DNA from: [Eubacterium] eligens ATCC 27750
GTDB lineage: Bacteria; Bacillota; Clostridia; Lachnospirales; Lachnospiraceae
Length of the DNA: 64,000 bases
NCBI RefSeq assembly: GCF_000146185.1
Contig: NC_012778.1
Span: 348,501-412,500, forward strand
Direction: 5' to 3'
The notes under the pieces were generated by a model. That model did no database searches. It had not been told where the DNA came from and saw nothing but the letters and a program-made list of their open reading frames with translations. Position numbers and translations under genes: made by a program. Below are positions 1-9,468 of the stretch, piece by piece. Position 1 is the stretch's first letter; each line of letters starts with the position of its first letter.

Positions 1-243
1 GGTAAGTGCGTAAACATCCCTTCATACCTTGTAAAGGCTGGAGATGTTATCGAAATCAGAGAGAAGTCTAAGTCATCAGCAAGATACAAGGAAATCCTTG
101 AGTCTACTAACGGAAGACTTGTTCCAGAGTGGTTAGAGGCAGATGCAGACGCTCTTAAGGGATCAGTTAAGTCAATCCCTACAAGAGAAGTTATTGACGT
201 TCCTGTAAACGAGATGCTTATCGTCGAGTTATATTCTAAGTAA
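1..243 (+). CDS. rpsD: 30S ribosomal protein S4, C-terminal part (gene cut by window edge)
   Basis: The first 80 codons, in frame from base 1, encode the end of S4, the primary 16S-binding protein that helps nucleate 30S assembly. The visible part begins GKCVNIPSYLVKAGD, the S4-type RNA-binding domain, and ends VNEMLIVELYSK, the usual C-terminus of bacterial S4. The stop is TAA at 241-243. It lies directly upstream of rpoA, the standard order in the alpha operon of Firmicutes. The N-terminal part lies outside the window. Confidence 0.95.
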   Translation, partial: GKCVNIPSYLVKAGDVIEIREKSKSSARYKEILESTNGRLVPEWLEADADALKGSVKSIPTREVIDVPVNEMLIVELYSK

Positions 244-300
244 TCCGTACCGGAAATATAGAATAAAACTTATAAAACCCATAAAAAGGAGGGACTATAC

Positions 301-1269
301 ATGGTTGATGCAGATTTTAATTTCAAGATGCCAAAGATTGAGATGACAGAAAAATCAGAAGATGGCAAGTATGGAAAATTTGTTGTTGAGCCACTCGAAA
401 GAGGATATGGTTTAACATTAGGTAATTCTTTAAGAAGAATTATGCTCTCTTCATTAGTTGGTACAGCTGTAAGCAGTATCAAGATTGAAGGTGTACTTCA
501 TGAATTCAGCTCAATTCCAGGTGTTAAGGAAGATGTTACTGAGATCGTCATGAACATCAAGCAGTTATCAATCAAGAACAACGGAAATTCTGTTGAGCCT
601 AAAGAAGCACATATTGACTTCGTAGGCGAAGGTGTAGTTAGAGCATCAGATATTCAGGTTGATCCTGATATTGAAATAATCAATCCGGATCTTGTTATTG
701 CACATCTTAATGGTGCAGACAGCAAGCTCACAATGGAACTTACAATCACTAATGGTCGTGGTTATGTAAGCTCTGAGAAGAATAAGAGAGATGATCAGCC
801 AGCAGGCGTTATCGCTATTGATTCAATTTACACACCAGTAGAGAGAGTTAATATGGCAGTTCAGAATACTCGTGTAGGTCAGGATACAGATTTTGATAAG
901 CTTACACTTGATATTTTCACTAATGGAACAATAGAACCAGATGAGGCTTTAAGTCTCGCAGCTAAGGTTTTAAGTGAACATTTAAAGGGATTCATCAATC
1001 TTTCAGAGAACGCTCAGAAAGTGGAAATCATGGTTGAGCAGGAAGAGGATGAGACTACTAAGGTCCTTTCAATGAGCATTGAAGATCTTGAATTATCTGT
1101 TCGTTCATCTAATTGTCTTAGAAGAGCTGGTATCAACACAGTTGAAGAGCTTTGCAATAAGACATCAGATGATATGATGAAGGTAAGAAACTTAGGTAAG
1201 AAGTCTTTAGATGAAGTTCTCCTTAAGCTTAAGGAAATGGGCTTACATCTTAGACCTAACGAAGATTAA
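301..1269 (+). CDS. rpoA: DNA-directed RNA polymerase subunit alpha
   Basis: Alpha subunit of RNA polymerase, 322 aa, the usual length. The N-terminal domain (about residues 1-235) carries the dimerisation and assembly motif [12 protein letters not shown]. The C-terminal domain (about 255-315) contains the HhH segments [13 protein letters not shown] and [12 protein letters not shown], which contact UP-element DNA and activators. The ATG at 301 follows an AAAGGAGGG site by a normal distance. It sits between rpsD and rplQ and is presumably co-transcribed with them. Confidence 0.98.
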   Translation: MVDADFNFKMPKIEMTEKSEDGKYGKFVVEPLERGYGLTLGNSLRRIMLSSLVGTAVSSIKIEGVLHEFSSIPGVKEDVTEIVMNIKQLSIKNNGNSVEPKEAHIDFVGEGVVRASDIQVDPDIEIINPDLVIAHLNGADSKLTMELTITNGRGYVSSEKNKRDDQPAGVIAIDSIYTPVERVNMAVQNTRVGQDTDFDKLTLDIFTNGTIEPDEALSLAAKVLSEHLKGFINLSENAQKVEIMVEQEEDETTKVLSMSIEDLELSVRSSNCLRRAGINTVEELCNKTSDDMMKVRNLGKKSLDEVLLKLKEMGLHLRPNED

Positions 1270-1338
1270 TTTGTAGATACGGCGGCTATACAGTAAGTCC
1301 ATAAGCGCATGTGTAGCTGTTACAAATGGAGGTAAATC

Positions 1339-1875
1339 ATGGCAAAATATAGAAAGCTCGGCAGAACATCTAGCCAGAGAAAGGCTTTATTAAGAAGTCA
1401 GGTAACAGCATTAATCGAGAATGGCAAGATTGTTACTACAGAGGCAAGAGCCAAGGAAGTAAAGAAGATGGCTGAAAAGCTCATCACACTTGCAGTTAAA
1501 GAGAAAGACAACTTCGAGACAGTTAAGGTTTCAGCAAAGGTTCCTAAGAAGGATGCTGAAGGCAAGAGAGTTAAGGAAGTTGTTGATGGCAAGAAGGTTA
1601 CTGTATATGAGACAGTAGAGAAGGAAATCAAGAAGGATCTTCCTTCAAGACTTCATGCTAGAAAGCAGATGGATAAGGTTCTTTACACAGTTACAGAAGT
1701 TCCTACAGCAGCTGCTGGAAAGAAGAAGAATACTAAGACTGTTGATCTTACAAACAAGTTATTTGATGAGATCGCACCTAAGTATGCTGGTCGTCAGGGC
1801 GGTTATACAAGAATCGTTAAGATCGGTTTAAGAAAAGGTGATGCAGCAATGGAAGTTCTTCTTGAATTAGTTTAA
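1339..1875 (+). CDS. rplQ: 50S ribosomal protein L17 with internal insertion
   Basis: L17 of the large subunit, near the exit tunnel. The N-terminus ([18 protein letters not shown]) and C-terminus ([14 protein letters not shown]) are typical, but the protein has 178 aa where most bacterial L17 proteins have about 115-130. The extra length is a Lys/Val/Glu-rich insertion at about residues 57-100 plus a short Lys-rich one near 120-135. The reading frame is intact through both and the codon use matches the neighbours, so this is a real lineage-type extension and not an error. The start has an ATGGAGG site 10 bases upstream. A strong terminator follows. Confidence 0.97.
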   Translation: MAKYRKLGRTSSQRKALLRSQVTALIENGKIVTTEARAKEVKKMAEKLITLAVKEKDNFETVKVSAKVPKKDAEGKRVKEVVDGKKVTVYETVEKEIKKDLPSRLHARKQMDKVLYTVTEVPTAAAGKKKNTKTVDLTNKLFDEIAPKYAGRQGGYTRIVKIGLRKGDAAMEVLLELV

Positions 1876-1891
1876 TTTCAATTGCAATTTA

Positions 1892-1921
1892 AGCGGGTAA
1901 GGAAACTTATCCGCTTTTTTT
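1892..1921 (+). terminator. Rho-independent terminator after rplQ
   Basis: AGCGGGTAAG and CTTATCCGCT pair perfectly around a GAAA loop (1892-1914) and are followed by seven T. This closes the ribosomal alpha operon, so the ecf genes downstream depend on read-through or their own promoter. Confidence 0.93.
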
Positions 1922-1958
1922 GGAATCTGCGGTAAGACTTAAAAGGGCAGGAGGTCAT

Positions 1959-2840
1959 ATGGGAATAGTTAAAGCAAAAAACCTCACATTTGAATATATA
2001 AGACGAGATGAAGATGGTAATGTTGAGGGAATAACTAAGGCTGTTGATAATGTGAGTATTGACATTAAGCAGGGCGATTTTGTTGCCGTGTTAGGTCATA
2101 ATGGCTCCGGTAAATCAACATTTGCAAAACATCTGAATGCGCTCGTTATGCCGACAGAGGGAACTGTGTGGGTTGATGGTATGGACACAAGGGAAGAGGA
2201 GAATACTTTAAAGGTAAGACAGACTGCCGGAATGGTATTTCAGAACCCTGATAACCAGATAGTTGGAACTCTTGTTGATGAAGAGGTTGGATTCGGACCA
2301 GAGAATATTGGTGTTCCAACGGAAGAAATATGGGAACGAGTTGAAAAAAGCCTGAAAGCAGTAGGAATGTATGCTTTCAGAAACCAGTCGCCAAACAAGC
2401 TATCTGGAGGACAGAAGCAGAGGATAGCGATTGCTGGAATTGTAGCAATGAAGCCAAAATGTATTGTCTTAGATGAACCAACGGCAATGCTTGATCCGTT
2501 GGGACGAAAGGATGTACTTAATGTGCTCCATGAATTGAACAGGCAGGAAAATGTAACGGTTATACTTATCACTCATTACATGGAAGAAGTAATTGATATA
2601 GACAAGCTTTATGTAATGGATGATGGAAAGCTGGTAATGTCAGGAACACCAAGAGAAATATTCTCACAGGTAGAGAAATTAAAGGAATTGAGACTTGATG
2701 TGCCACATGTTACAGAATTAGCCTATGAACTTCAGAAGGAAGGAGTTCCATTAAAGAATGGAATATTGACTTCAGAAGAATTTACAGAGGAACTCATTAG
2801 AGTTAGAAATGAGGGTTTCAATGTCAATAATAGTAGATAA
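1959..2840 (+). CDS. ecfA1: ECF transporter energy-coupling ATPase A1
   Basis: ATP-binding subunit of an energy-coupling factor (ECF) vitamin/metal importer, 293 aa. Visible parts: Walker A GHNGSGKST at about residues 46-54, Q-loop VFQNPDNQ, signature LSGGQKQR near 148, and Walker B CIVLDEP near 168. The start is set at 1959 because AGGAGG lies 4 bases upstream and the family begins near this point. An upstream TTG in the same frame lies in the T-run of the terminator. It overlaps ecfA2 and belongs to the conserved rplQ-ecfA1-ecfA2-ecfT-truA-rplM-rpsI order of Firmicutes, where one EcfAAT module serves several substrate-binding proteins encoded elsewhere. Confidence 0.95.
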   Translation: MGIVKAKNLTFEYIRRDEDGNVEGITKAVDNVSIDIKQGDFVAVLGHNGSGKSTFAKHLNALVMPTEGTVWVDGMDTREEENTLKVRQTAGMVFQNPDNQIVGTLVDEEVGFGPENIGVPTEEIWERVEKSLKAVGMYAFRNQSPNKLSGGQKQRIAIAGIVAMKPKCIVLDEPTAMLDPLGRKDVLNVLHELNRQENVTVILITHYMEEVIDIDKLYVMDDGKLVMSGTPREIFSQVEKLKELRLDVPHVTELAYELQKEGVPLKNGILTSEEFTEELIRVRNEGFNVNNSR

Positions 2841-3666
2841 TATCAGCTATATTTATGAAAAAGGCACTGGCTTTGAGAGGCAGGCTTTGAAAAATGTGAG
2901 CTGTGCAATAGAAGATGGTGAATTTATCGGGCTTATTGGTCATACAGGTTCGGGTAAATCCACATTTATACAGCATCTTAATGGACTTGTTAAACCGACT
3001 GAAGGTCATATATATTACAATGGCAGAGATATATATGAGCAGGGCTTCAATATGAAAGAATTAAGAAGCAGGGTAGGACTGGTTTTTCAGTATCCGGAAC
3101 ACCAGCTTTTTGAGACTGAGATATTCAAAGATGTATGTTTTGGTCCTAAGAACCTTGGCCTTTCACAGAAGGAGGTTGAAATCAGAGCATTTGAGTCGTT
3201 AAGACTGGTTGGAATAGATGATAATATGTTTTATCAGTCGCCATTTGATTTGTCAGGTGGACAGAAGAGAAGGGTTGCGATTGCAGGTGTACTTGCGATG
3301 AAACCTGATGTTCTTATTCTGGATGAACCAACGGCTGGCCTTGACCCTAAGGGAAGAGATGATATTCTTAATTGTCTTAAGTATTTAAGGGAAGAGACAG
3401 GAATGACTATTATTCTTGTGTCACACAGCATGGATGATGTTGCTAACTATGTGAGCAGAATTATGGTAATGAATGATGGTGTGCTGACATATGATGACAC
3501 TCCAAGAAATGTATTCAGGCATTATAAGGAGCTGGAGGCAATAGGACTAGCAGCACCACAGGTAACTTATTTGATGAATGATTTAAAACAGGCAGGCTTT
3601 GATGTTAATACAGATGCTATCACAATAGATGAAGCGAAGGAAAGCATTTTGTCAGCACTGGGATAA
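2821..3666 (+). CDS. ecfA2: ECF transporter energy-coupling ATPase A2
   Basis: Second ATPase of the ECF module, 281 aa from the chosen start. Walker A GHTGSGKST lies near residues 40-48, the Q-loop is VFQYPEHQ, the signature LSGGQKRR is near 144, and Walker B is VLILDEP. It pairs with EcfA1 to form the heterodimeric motor. A GAGGG site sits 5 bases before the ATG at 2821. An in-frame ATG at 2809 lies before that site and would add four residues. The gene starts inside the end of ecfA1, which suggests coupled translation. Confidence 0.94.
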   Translation: MSIIVDNISYIYEKGTGFERQALKNVSCAIEDGEFIGLIGHTGSGKSTFIQHLNGLVKPTEGHIYYNGRDIYEQGFNMKELRSRVGLVFQYPEHQLFETEIFKDVCFGPKNLGLSQKEVEIRAFESLRLVGIDDNMFYQSPFDLSGGQKRRVAIAGVLAMKPDVLILDEPTAGLDPKGRDDILNCLKYLREETGMTIILVSHSMDDVANYVSRIMVMNDGVLTYDDTPRNVFRHYKELEAIGLAAPQVTYLMNDLKQAGFDVNTDAITIDEAKESILSALG

Positions 3667-3676
3667 AGGAAGTAAT

Positions 3677-4486
3677 ATGATTCGAGATATAACAATAGGA
3701 CAGTATTATCAGGCAGATTCGGTAATACACAGACTGGACCCGAGAGTTAAGCTTATGGGTACCTTAATATTCGTAATATCCCTGTTTCTGGGAAGTAATA
3801 TATGGCTGTATCTGGTTGTAGCAGCATTTTTGGCGATAGTAATTGCACTGTCAAAGATACCTCTTAAATTCATTCTTAAAGGTCTTAAGGCAATTGTAAT
3901 ATTAATTGTAATCAGTGCGGCATTTAATCTGTTTCTGACACCAGGAACGCCTCTTATTAAGATATGGAAGCTGACGATAACGCATGAAGGCCTTAATACG
4001 GCTGTATTCATGGTTATAAGGCTTATTTTTCTTATTATGGGTTCATCCCTTATGACACTTACAACAACGCCTAATAACCTTACAGACGGGCTTGAAAAGG
4101 GACTTGGTTTTCTTAAATATATTAAAGTTCCGGTTCATGAAATTGCAATGATGATGTCTATTGCATTGAGGTTTATCCCGATTCTTATTGAGGAAACAGA
4201 TAAGATAATGAAGGCACAGATGGCGCGAGGTGCAGACTTTGAGTCAGGTAATATTATTAAGAAGGCAAAAGCTATGATACCTATTCTTGTACCTTTATTC
4301 ATATCAGCGTTCAGAAGAGCAAATGAACTTGCAATGGCTATGGAGGCGAGATGTTATCACGGTTCTGAGGGAAGAACCAAGATGAAGCCGCTGAAATACT
4401 CCAGAAGAGATATTAATGCATATCTTATTATCGCATTGTATCTTGCATGCATTATTGTGGTTAAGGTTACGCTTAAGTTAATATAA
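3677..4486 (+). CDS. ecfT: ECF transporter transmembrane scaffold protein
   Basis: Membrane coupling subunit EcfT, 269 aa, which docks substrate-binding S components on the EcfA ATPases. It begins IRDITIGQYYQADS, typical of the family. Hydrophobic segments lie in the first 120 residues and at the C-terminus. The two Ala-Arg coupling motifs are visible as MARGADFESG and EARCYHG. The ATG at 3677 follows AAAGGAAGT, and 16 extra residues in frame upstream overlap ecfA2 and look spurious. The ECF substrate proteins are not in this window. Confidence 0.95.
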   Translation: MIRDITIGQYYQADSVIHRLDPRVKLMGTLIFVISLFLGSNIWLYLVVAAFLAIVIALSKIPLKFILKGLKAIVILIVISAAFNLFLTPGTPLIKIWKLTITHEGLNTAVFMVIRLIFLIMGSSLMTLTTTPNNLTDGLEKGLGFLKYIKVPVHEIAMMMSIALRFIPILIEETDKIMKAQMARGADFESGNIIKKAKAMIPILVPLFISAFRRANELAMAMEARCYHGSEGRTKMKPLKYSRRDINAYLIIALYLACIIVVKVTLKLI

Positions 4487-4549
4487 TCAGTGTGTATACA
4501 GATATGACATTTATAATAGGCTGATTCTGGCTGAATAAGGAGGAACGCC

Positions 4550-5311
4550 ATGCGAAGAATAAAGCTTATCGTAGCTTATGATGGAACAGAATATTCCGGC
4601 TGGCAGATTCAGCCGGAAGCACCAACTATAGAAATGTGTCTTGACAAGGCAATTCGCGAGCTTACAGGTGAAAATGTGCATGTGACCGGAGCAAGCCGTA
4701 CAGACGCAGGTGTGCATGCATATGGAAATGTAGCTGTATTTGATACGGAATCGACAATACCTGGAGACAGATTCACATTTGCACTAAACAGATTCCTGCC
4801 GGATTCAATTGTTATTCAGGATTCATGGGAAGTGTCTGGAGATTTTCACCCAAGGCACTGTAACACAAGAAAGACTTACGAATACCGCATACTTAATACT
4901 GTTGTTCCGTTGCCTCAGAAGCGCAATTTCACATGGCATGTTACTGGAAGTATTGATATTGAAAAGATGAAAGAAGCTGCCGCATATATTGTTGGTGAAC
5001 ATGATTTCAAAAGCTTCTGCTGTGTGAGAACTCAGGCAGAATCGACTGTCAGGACTATATATTCACTTGAGGTTCTGCAGGAAGGCAGTGAGATAATAAT
5101 CCGTATTAAAGGAAATGGATTCTTATACAACATGGTAAGAATTATTACAGGCACGCTTATTCAGGTAGGAAAAGGAAGATTCAAGCCTGAATATGTGAAG
5201 CAGATGTTAGAGGCAAAGGACAGGACTGTTGCAGGGCAGACTGCTCCTCCACAGGGACTTACACTTGTTGGCATTGAATATGTGGATAATGATGACGCAA
5301 GGGTTGTCTGA
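4550..5311 (+). CDS. truA: tRNA pseudouridine(38-40) synthase
   Basis: Converts uridine to pseudouridine at positions 38-40 in the anticodon arm of many tRNAs. The 253-aa length is normal. The catalytic aspartate is D52 in the motif ASRTDAGVHA. The N-terminus IKLIVAYDGTEYSGWQ and the segment GNGFLYNMVRII are family hallmarks. AAGGAGG precedes the ATG by about 6 bases. It follows ecfT in the conserved order and is followed by a new promoter for rplM. Confidence 0.97.
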   Translation: MRRIKLIVAYDGTEYSGWQIQPEAPTIEMCLDKAIRELTGENVHVTGASRTDAGVHAYGNVAVFDTESTIPGDRFTFALNRFLPDSIVIQDSWEVSGDFHPRHCNTRKTYEYRILNTVVPLPQKRNFTWHVTGSIDIEKMKEAAAYIVGEHDFKSFCCVRTQAESTVRTIYSLEVLQEGSEIIIRIKGNGFLYNMVRIITGTLIQVGKGRFKPEYVKQMLEAKDRTVAGQTAPPQGLTLVGIEYVDNDDARVV

Positions 5312-5351
5312 TGTGGATAACTTTTTTGGATAAAACATTTGCAAAAGTATA

Positions 5352-5380
5352 TTGACACACGTGGTTATGTGTTATATAAT
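5352..5380 (+). promoter_or_regulatory. Sigma-A-type promoter for rplM-rpsI
   Basis: Perfect -35 TTGACA (5352-5357) and -10 TATAAT (5375-5380) separated by 17 bases. It lies in the truA-rplM gap and leaves a leader of more than 110 bases before rplM. Confidence 0.9.
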
Positions 5381-5387
5381 TCAGAAA

Positions 5388-5495
5388 TGTGGCGTGATAA
5401 GTGCGCCCATAATTAAGGTTTTAAGTGTTTCACCAATGCCCCGGAGAGACATTTATATACATTAATAATTAAGCATTATAGCAATATTTCAGGAG
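5388..5495 (+). promoter_or_regulatory. 5' leader of rplM, possible L13-type autoregulatory leader
   Basis: Between the promoter and the rplM ribosome site lies a leader of about 105 nt containing GC-containing segments (GTGCGCCC, CCCCGGAGAG) in an AT-rich background. Firmicutes commonly carry a structured L13 leader in this position that represses rplM-rpsI. The position fits, but I could not confirm the consensus fold by eye. Confidence 0.35.
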
Positions 5496-5503
5496 GAAAA
5501 CTA

Positions 5504-5932
5504 ATGAAAACTTATATGGCTAGTGCATCTACAATCGAGAGAAAATGGTATGTAGTAGATGCTGCAGATTATACATTAGGTCGTTTAGCATCACAGGTTG
5601 CTGCTGTGTTAAGAGGAAAGAATAAGCCAACTTACACACCATTCCTTGACTGTGGTGACAACGTTATCGTAATTAACGCTGATAAGGTTAAGGTTACAGG
5701 AAAGAAGCTTGACCAGAAGGTTTATTACAGCCACTCAGACTATGTTGGTGGTTTAAAGGAAACAACACTTAAGGAAATGATGGAAAAGAAGCCTGAGAAG
5801 GTTATCGAGCTTGCTGTTAAGGGAATGCTTCCAAAGGGACCTTTAGGACGTCAGATGTTCACAAAGCTTCATGTTTATGCTGGTCCAGATCATGAGCAGG
5901 CAGCTCAGAAGCCAGAAGTATTAAAGTTTTAA
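5504..5932 (+). CDS. rplM: 50S ribosomal protein L13
   Basis: Early-assembling protein of the large subunit, 142 aa, normal length. Family features include [18 protein letters not shown] near the N-terminus, [16 protein letters not shown], and the C-terminal [19 protein letters not shown] lies 8 bases before the ATG. It is co-transcribed with rpsI from the promoter at 5352, with a 30-base gap between the two genes. Confidence 0.98.
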   Translation: MKTYMASASTIERKWYVVDAADYTLGRLASQVAAVLRGKNKPTYTPFLDCGDNVIVINADKVKVTGKKLDQKVYYSHSDYVGGLKETTLKEMMEKKPEKVIELAVKGMLPKGPLGRQMFTKLHVYAGPDHEQAAQKPEVLKF

Positions 5933-5962
5933 TATAAGGACACATATAAGGAGGAATTAACA

Positions 5963-6367
5963 GTGGCTAAGAAAGCAAACGGAAAGTTCTACGGAACAGG
6001 TAGAAGAAAAAGCAGTATTGCTAGAGTATATTTAGTACCAGGTACAGGTAATATCACAATAAATAAGAGATCACTTGATGAGTATTTCGGTCTTGAGACA
6101 CTTAAGGTTGTTGTAAAGCAGCCATTAGCTCTCACAGAGACAGCTGACAAGTTCGATGTAATCGTTAACGTACACGGTGGCGGATACACAGGTCAGGCTG
6201 GTGCTATCAGACATGGTATCTCTAGAGCACTTCTTCAGGTTGATTCAGACGAGTACCGTCCATCACTTAAGAAGGCTGGTTTCTTAACAAGAGATCCAAG
6301 AATGAAGGAAAGAAAGAAGTACGGTCTCAAGGCTGCACGTCGTGCTCCACAGTTCTCAAAGAGATAA
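5963..6367 (+). CDS. rpsI: 30S ribosomal protein S9
   Basis: Small-subunit head protein whose C-terminal tail reaches the P-site tRNA, 134 aa. The start is GTG at 5963, with AAGGAGG (5948-5954) at normal distance. [13 protein letters not shown] marks the N-terminus and the tail ends PQFSKR, the universally conserved basic end. The second gene of the rplM-rpsI operon, followed by a strong terminator. Confidence 0.98.
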   Translation: MAKKANGKFYGTGRRKSSIARVYLVPGTGNITINKRSLDEYFGLETLKVVVKQPLALTETADKFDVIVNVHGGGYTGQAGAIRHGISRALLQVDSDEYRPSLKKAGFLTRDPRMKERKKYGLKAARRAPQFSKR

Positions 6368-6412
6368 TATTTACAATCCAAAGCGTCTTATGGCGTTTCA
6401 GAAAAGTATATT

Positions 6413-6446
6413 ACACCTCGGAATTCCGGTTCCGGGGTGTTTTTTT
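6413..6446 (+). terminator. Rho-independent terminator after rpsI
   Basis: ACACCTCGGAA pairs with TTCCGGGGTGT (one wobble pair) around a short loop, followed by seven T. It ends the rplM-rpsI transcript. Confidence 0.9.
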
Positions 6447-6449
6447 AGT

Positions 6450-6479
6450 TTGTGAACTGTGGTATTATTATAATATAAT
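6450..6479 (+). promoter_or_regulatory. Probable promoter for the HAD phosphatase gene
   Basis: TTGTGA (6450-6455), an 18-base spacer, then TATAAT (6474-6479), about 90 bases before the gene. A second TATAAT overlaps at 6469. Confidence 0.6.
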
Positions 6480-6569
6480 GATTTTTCAAAAGGTAAAGCG
6501 AGTAATATGAGATTTGATAAGAGAACGTTTTAATAATGTATTATATCAAACAGTATTGGAGAGCCATAT

Positions 6570-7346
6570 ATGATTAAAATAGCATTTTTCGATATAGATG
6601 GAACATTGTTGAAAATGGGATGTAAAGAACCGACAGATAAAACAGTTAAAGCGTTAAATTCTCTTCACCAGAATGGAATATTGCTTTGTATGGCAACTGG
6701 CAGAGGCTATCTTTCAATCCCTGAATTCAAAGATATTACATTTGATGTGCTGCTTACATTTAATGGTTCATATGTAATGGCTGGAGAAAAGATTATTTTC
6801 AGAAATCCCCTGAATAATAATGATAAACATCAAATAATTCAAAATCTTAATAAAATGAACAGAGCAGCTGCAATCAGCAATGAGCATTTTATTGTTACTA
6901 ATGGCACAGATGAGCATCTGGAAGAGTACTTTAAATTTGGAAATGAAACATTGACAATTGCAGATAATTTCGATGAGTTATGTAAAGAAGATATTTATCA
7001 GATTATGTGTGCGTGCAGAAAAGAAGAATACGCCCAGATACTGCAAGGAACTGAAAATACCCAGATAACTGCATGGTGGGATAAAGCAGCAGATATAATT
7101 CCATTAAATTGTGGTAAGGGAAATGCTGTAAATGCAGTGCTTAATTATTATGGATTATCGAAAGATGAGGCGATTGCTTTTGGTGATGGTAGAAATGATA
7201 TTGAAATGTTAGAAGCTGTTGGTACAGGAGTGGCCATGGGGAATGCCATTGATGAAGTCAAAGCAAGAGCAGATGTCATATGTAAATCCGTTGAAGAAGA
7301 CGGAGTGTATCATTACTGTCTGGAGAAAAAACTCATTAAATGCTGA
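6570..7346 (+). CDS. Cof-type HAD-IIB family hydrolase (sugar/nucleotide phosphatase-like)
   Basis: Cytoplasmic phosphatase of the HAD superfamily, 258 aa. Motif I is FFDIDGT near residues 6-12 (D8 nucleophile, D10 acid/base). Motif II is ATGRG, and motif IV is FGDGRNDIEML near the C-terminus. The middle insertion is a type IIB cap. Such proteins dephosphorylate sugar phosphates, FMN or pyridoxal phosphate, and the substrate cannot be read from sequence. It is a single-gene unit with its own promoter and a hairpin downstream. A weak GGAG site precedes the ATG. Confidence 0.85.
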   Translation: MIKIAFFDIDGTLLKMGCKEPTDKTVKALNSLHQNGILLCMATGRGYLSIPEFKDITFDVLLTFNGSYVMAGEKIIFRNPLNNNDKHQIIQNLNKMNRAAAISNEHFIVTNGTDEHLEEYFKFGNETLTIADNFDELCKEDIYQIMCACRKEEYAQILQGTENTQITAWWDKAADIIPLNCGKGNAVNAVLNYYGLSKDEAIAFGDGRNDIEMLEAVGTGVAMGNAIDEVKARADVICKSVEEDGVYHYCLEKKLIKC

Positions 7347-7362
7347 TGGACTTATTATACAG

Positions 7363-7397
7363 CAGGGTTGCAGAGTGTTATATACTCTGCAACCCTG
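7363..7397. terminator. Long hairpin between convergent genes, probable bidirectional terminator
   Basis: A perfect 14-bp inverted repeat (7363-7376 with 7384-7397, arm CAGGGTTGCAGAGT) around a 7-base loop sits between the HAD gene and the convergent lyase-like gene. T-rich tracts are modest on both sides, so termination may rely on stem stability. Confidence 0.7.
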
Positions 7398-7419
7398 TTA
7401 GTCATTTATAGTCTTAATT

Positions 7420-9438
7420 TTACCACCACTTCTCACGGTAAGAGTATTCACCGCGGTAATTAGAAGCATTATAATCAGGATACTTGAAAGGTGCATATAC
7501 ATCATCCTTAGGTGCATCATCCTGTGTATATATGTACATTGAATCATAATCCCATGTGACAATCTCATCACGCGCATCGCCGTAGAGGTTTACAGCTTCA
7601 GCACACATGGTAGGATGACCATCATCAGGGAATTTAACAACCTGGATACCATTGCCATCAATCATTCCACCGCGCTCTACATCAGCATTAAGAAGGATGA
7701 AGTCCTGACCGTCACCAGTCCAGTTTACAGGAGTTAAGAGATTACCATTAAGCTCATTCTCCATTTCCCATAACTGATTACCCTCGCTGTCATAGAAATA
7801 TATAATTCCCTGGTGTCCCCAGAAATTAACAACAACCATTTCATAGCCTGGGCGGTTAGGAAGATAATTAGCAAGACTTACACGCTGTGCATGACCTATG
7901 CCGTCCTTCTTAAGAAGCTTTCCGTTAAAATCAGATATCAGGAAGCCTTCCTTTCCTGCAACACAGGCAAAGAATTTAGTACCTTTGTGTGGTCCTGACT
8001 CAAATCTGCCTGGAACAATCTCATCAATATGGTCTTCATTAACAGGCATAGTCCACATTTTATTACCGTGGCAGTCAAGCATGTTATAACCAACTAAAAG
8101 TTCATCATGTCCATCCCCGTTAATATCAATTGCAAAAGGAAAATGTCCGGTATTCTTATCACTTTGGAAATGCCACATAACCTCAAGGTCATCGTTAAGT
8201 GCATATACTCTGCAATAACGGTCCTTAATGAGAATATCGCGTGGCTTTTCAAGTCCACGGAAATTACATATACGCATACCATCAGGATTAATTCTGTCAA
8301 ATGCGTAGATTTTATCAGGAACACCGATAATAGTTCCGTCCTCTTCTGGTGTAGAGAAAGGTGTTTTGGCACGTTTCTTCACTTCACCTGTTTTGCCATC
8401 AAGAATCAGCACTTCAAAATTCTTGGCTGTAATAACCTCATCAAAGCCATCACCGTCAATATCATATATCTGCATAGGCATATCTGCTGATATAGTTCCA
8501 ATGTCGTGATTATCAGTAGGTTCACCATGCTGCCATAATATATTGCCATCAAGGTCAAATGCGGTGAGACAGCTGATTGTTCCATAAGCATCACGGTTTA
8601 CTCTTTTCTGGCACTGAGCCATAACCATCTGATACTCGCCATTGCCAAGAAGATGACCGAAACGAAGTTGTCTTCCGGTGCCGCAGCCTTTAAGGTCAAT
8701 TTTCTTAAGAAGCTTCATCTTAGGATAATGTGCCTGTGCATCTTCGCATTCAGCTTTATAAGCATTTCTTGCAGCATCAATAGAAGCAGCAGTACTTTCA
8801 GAAGTAGTAACATTTACAAAACCAAACTGTGTTGGGATAGTTGCAGTAATGGCAACCTTGCCACCCTGCCTTGCATATTCAGTGTCAAGGTCAAAATAAA
8901 CCTTATCATCAACACTGCATATAACATGGCTGCCTTTAATCTCAGCCTTAAGTACATAAGTATCATCACAGTTGTAATCAAAAGGTACAGAATCGAGTAC
9001 AGTAACATCCTCCTTATGACGATACTCAAGTCTTAACTCATGCTCTTCAAAAACAAGGACAAGAAGATTAGCAGAGTTCTGACAACAAAAACCAATGCCG
9101 GCATTGCCCCATTTGGTAGTAAACATACGCACACTTGCAGTTATAGTATAATCGCGCCAGAATCTGTCACCGCTTGTGAGCATAGGAAATGTGCGGTGTG
9201 GCTTGTCATTGCGGATACGCATCTGCTCCATAAAATGTTTTCCATTATATTCAGAAATAATCCAGGAAGCCCCCTGACCGTTATAAACGTGGTTGCATAC
9301 CGGGTCATACCATTTACCATAATATCCAGGATAATGGATAAAATGATACTCACCCATTGCCGAATGATTCTTATCATAAGGAAATTCACCAATAGGAAAA
9401 TCAGAGAAATCTTCATCAAGTAAAATAAAATCTGCCAT
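7420..9438 (-). CDS. Cytoplasmic FG-GAP/beta-propeller protein resembling family 11 rhamnogalacturonan lyases
   Basis: 672 aa, no signal peptide. The N-terminal third looks like a beta-sandwich (laminin-G-like, segments WRDYTITASVRMF and GNAGIGFCC). From about residue 235 the protein has repeated calcium-loop motifs such as DIDGDGFDEV and DINGDGHDEL separated by short beta-strand units, as in the eight-bladed propeller of PL11 rhamnogalacturonan lyases. Assignment to PL11 is by fold resemblance and context only, since I do not recognise the catalytic residues with certainty. The start is set at the ATG with GGAGG 5 bases upstream, which drops four residues from a possible earlier ATG. It is co-directional with an AraC regulator 30 bases upstream. 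Intracellular location would suit late breakdown of imported pectin oligosaccharides. Confidence 0.55.
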   Translation of the reverse strand: MADFILLDEDFSDFPIGEFPYDKNHSAMGEYHFIHYPGYYGKWYDPVCNHVYNGQGASWIISEYNGKHFMEQMRIRNDKPHRTFPMLTSGDRFWRDYTITASVRMFTTKWGNAGIGFCCQNSANLLVLVFEEHELRLEYRHKEDVTVLDSVPFDYNCDDTYVLKAEIKGSHVICSVDDKVYFDLDTEYARQGGKVAITATIPTQFGFVNVTTSESTAASIDAARNAYKAECEDAQAHYPKMKLLKKIDLKGCGTGRQLRFGHLLGNGEYQMVMAQCQKRVNRDAYGTISCLTAFDLDGNILWQHGEPTDNHDIGTISADMPMQIYDIDGDGFDEVITAKNFEVLILDGKTGEVKKRAKTPFSTPEEDGTIIGVPDKIYAFDRINPDGMRICNFRGLEKPRDILIKDRYCRVYALNDDLEVMWHFQSDKNTGHFPFAIDINGDGHDELLVGYNMLDCHGNKMWTMPVNEDHIDEIVPGRFESGPHKGTKFFACVAGKEGFLISDFNGKLLKKDGIGHAQRVSLANYLPNRPGYEMVVVNFWGHQGIIYFYDSEGNQLWEMENELNGNLLTPVNWTGDGQDFILLNADVERGGMIDGNGIQVVKFPDDGHPTMCAEAVNLYGDARDEIVTWDYDSMYIYTQDDAPKDDVYAPFKYPDYNASNYRGEYSYREKWW

Positions 9439-9468
9439 AATAACCTCCATTCTAAAATAAAAAAATAA

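Noticed and set aside
1920..1958. Upstream TTG start for ecfA1
   Set aside because: It lies in the terminator T-run; the ATG at 1959 has an AGGAGG site and the family length.
8107..9423. Open frames on the + strand inside the lyase-like gene
   Set aside because: They are opposite-strand shadows of a long, well-supported gene, with no ribosome sites or family features.
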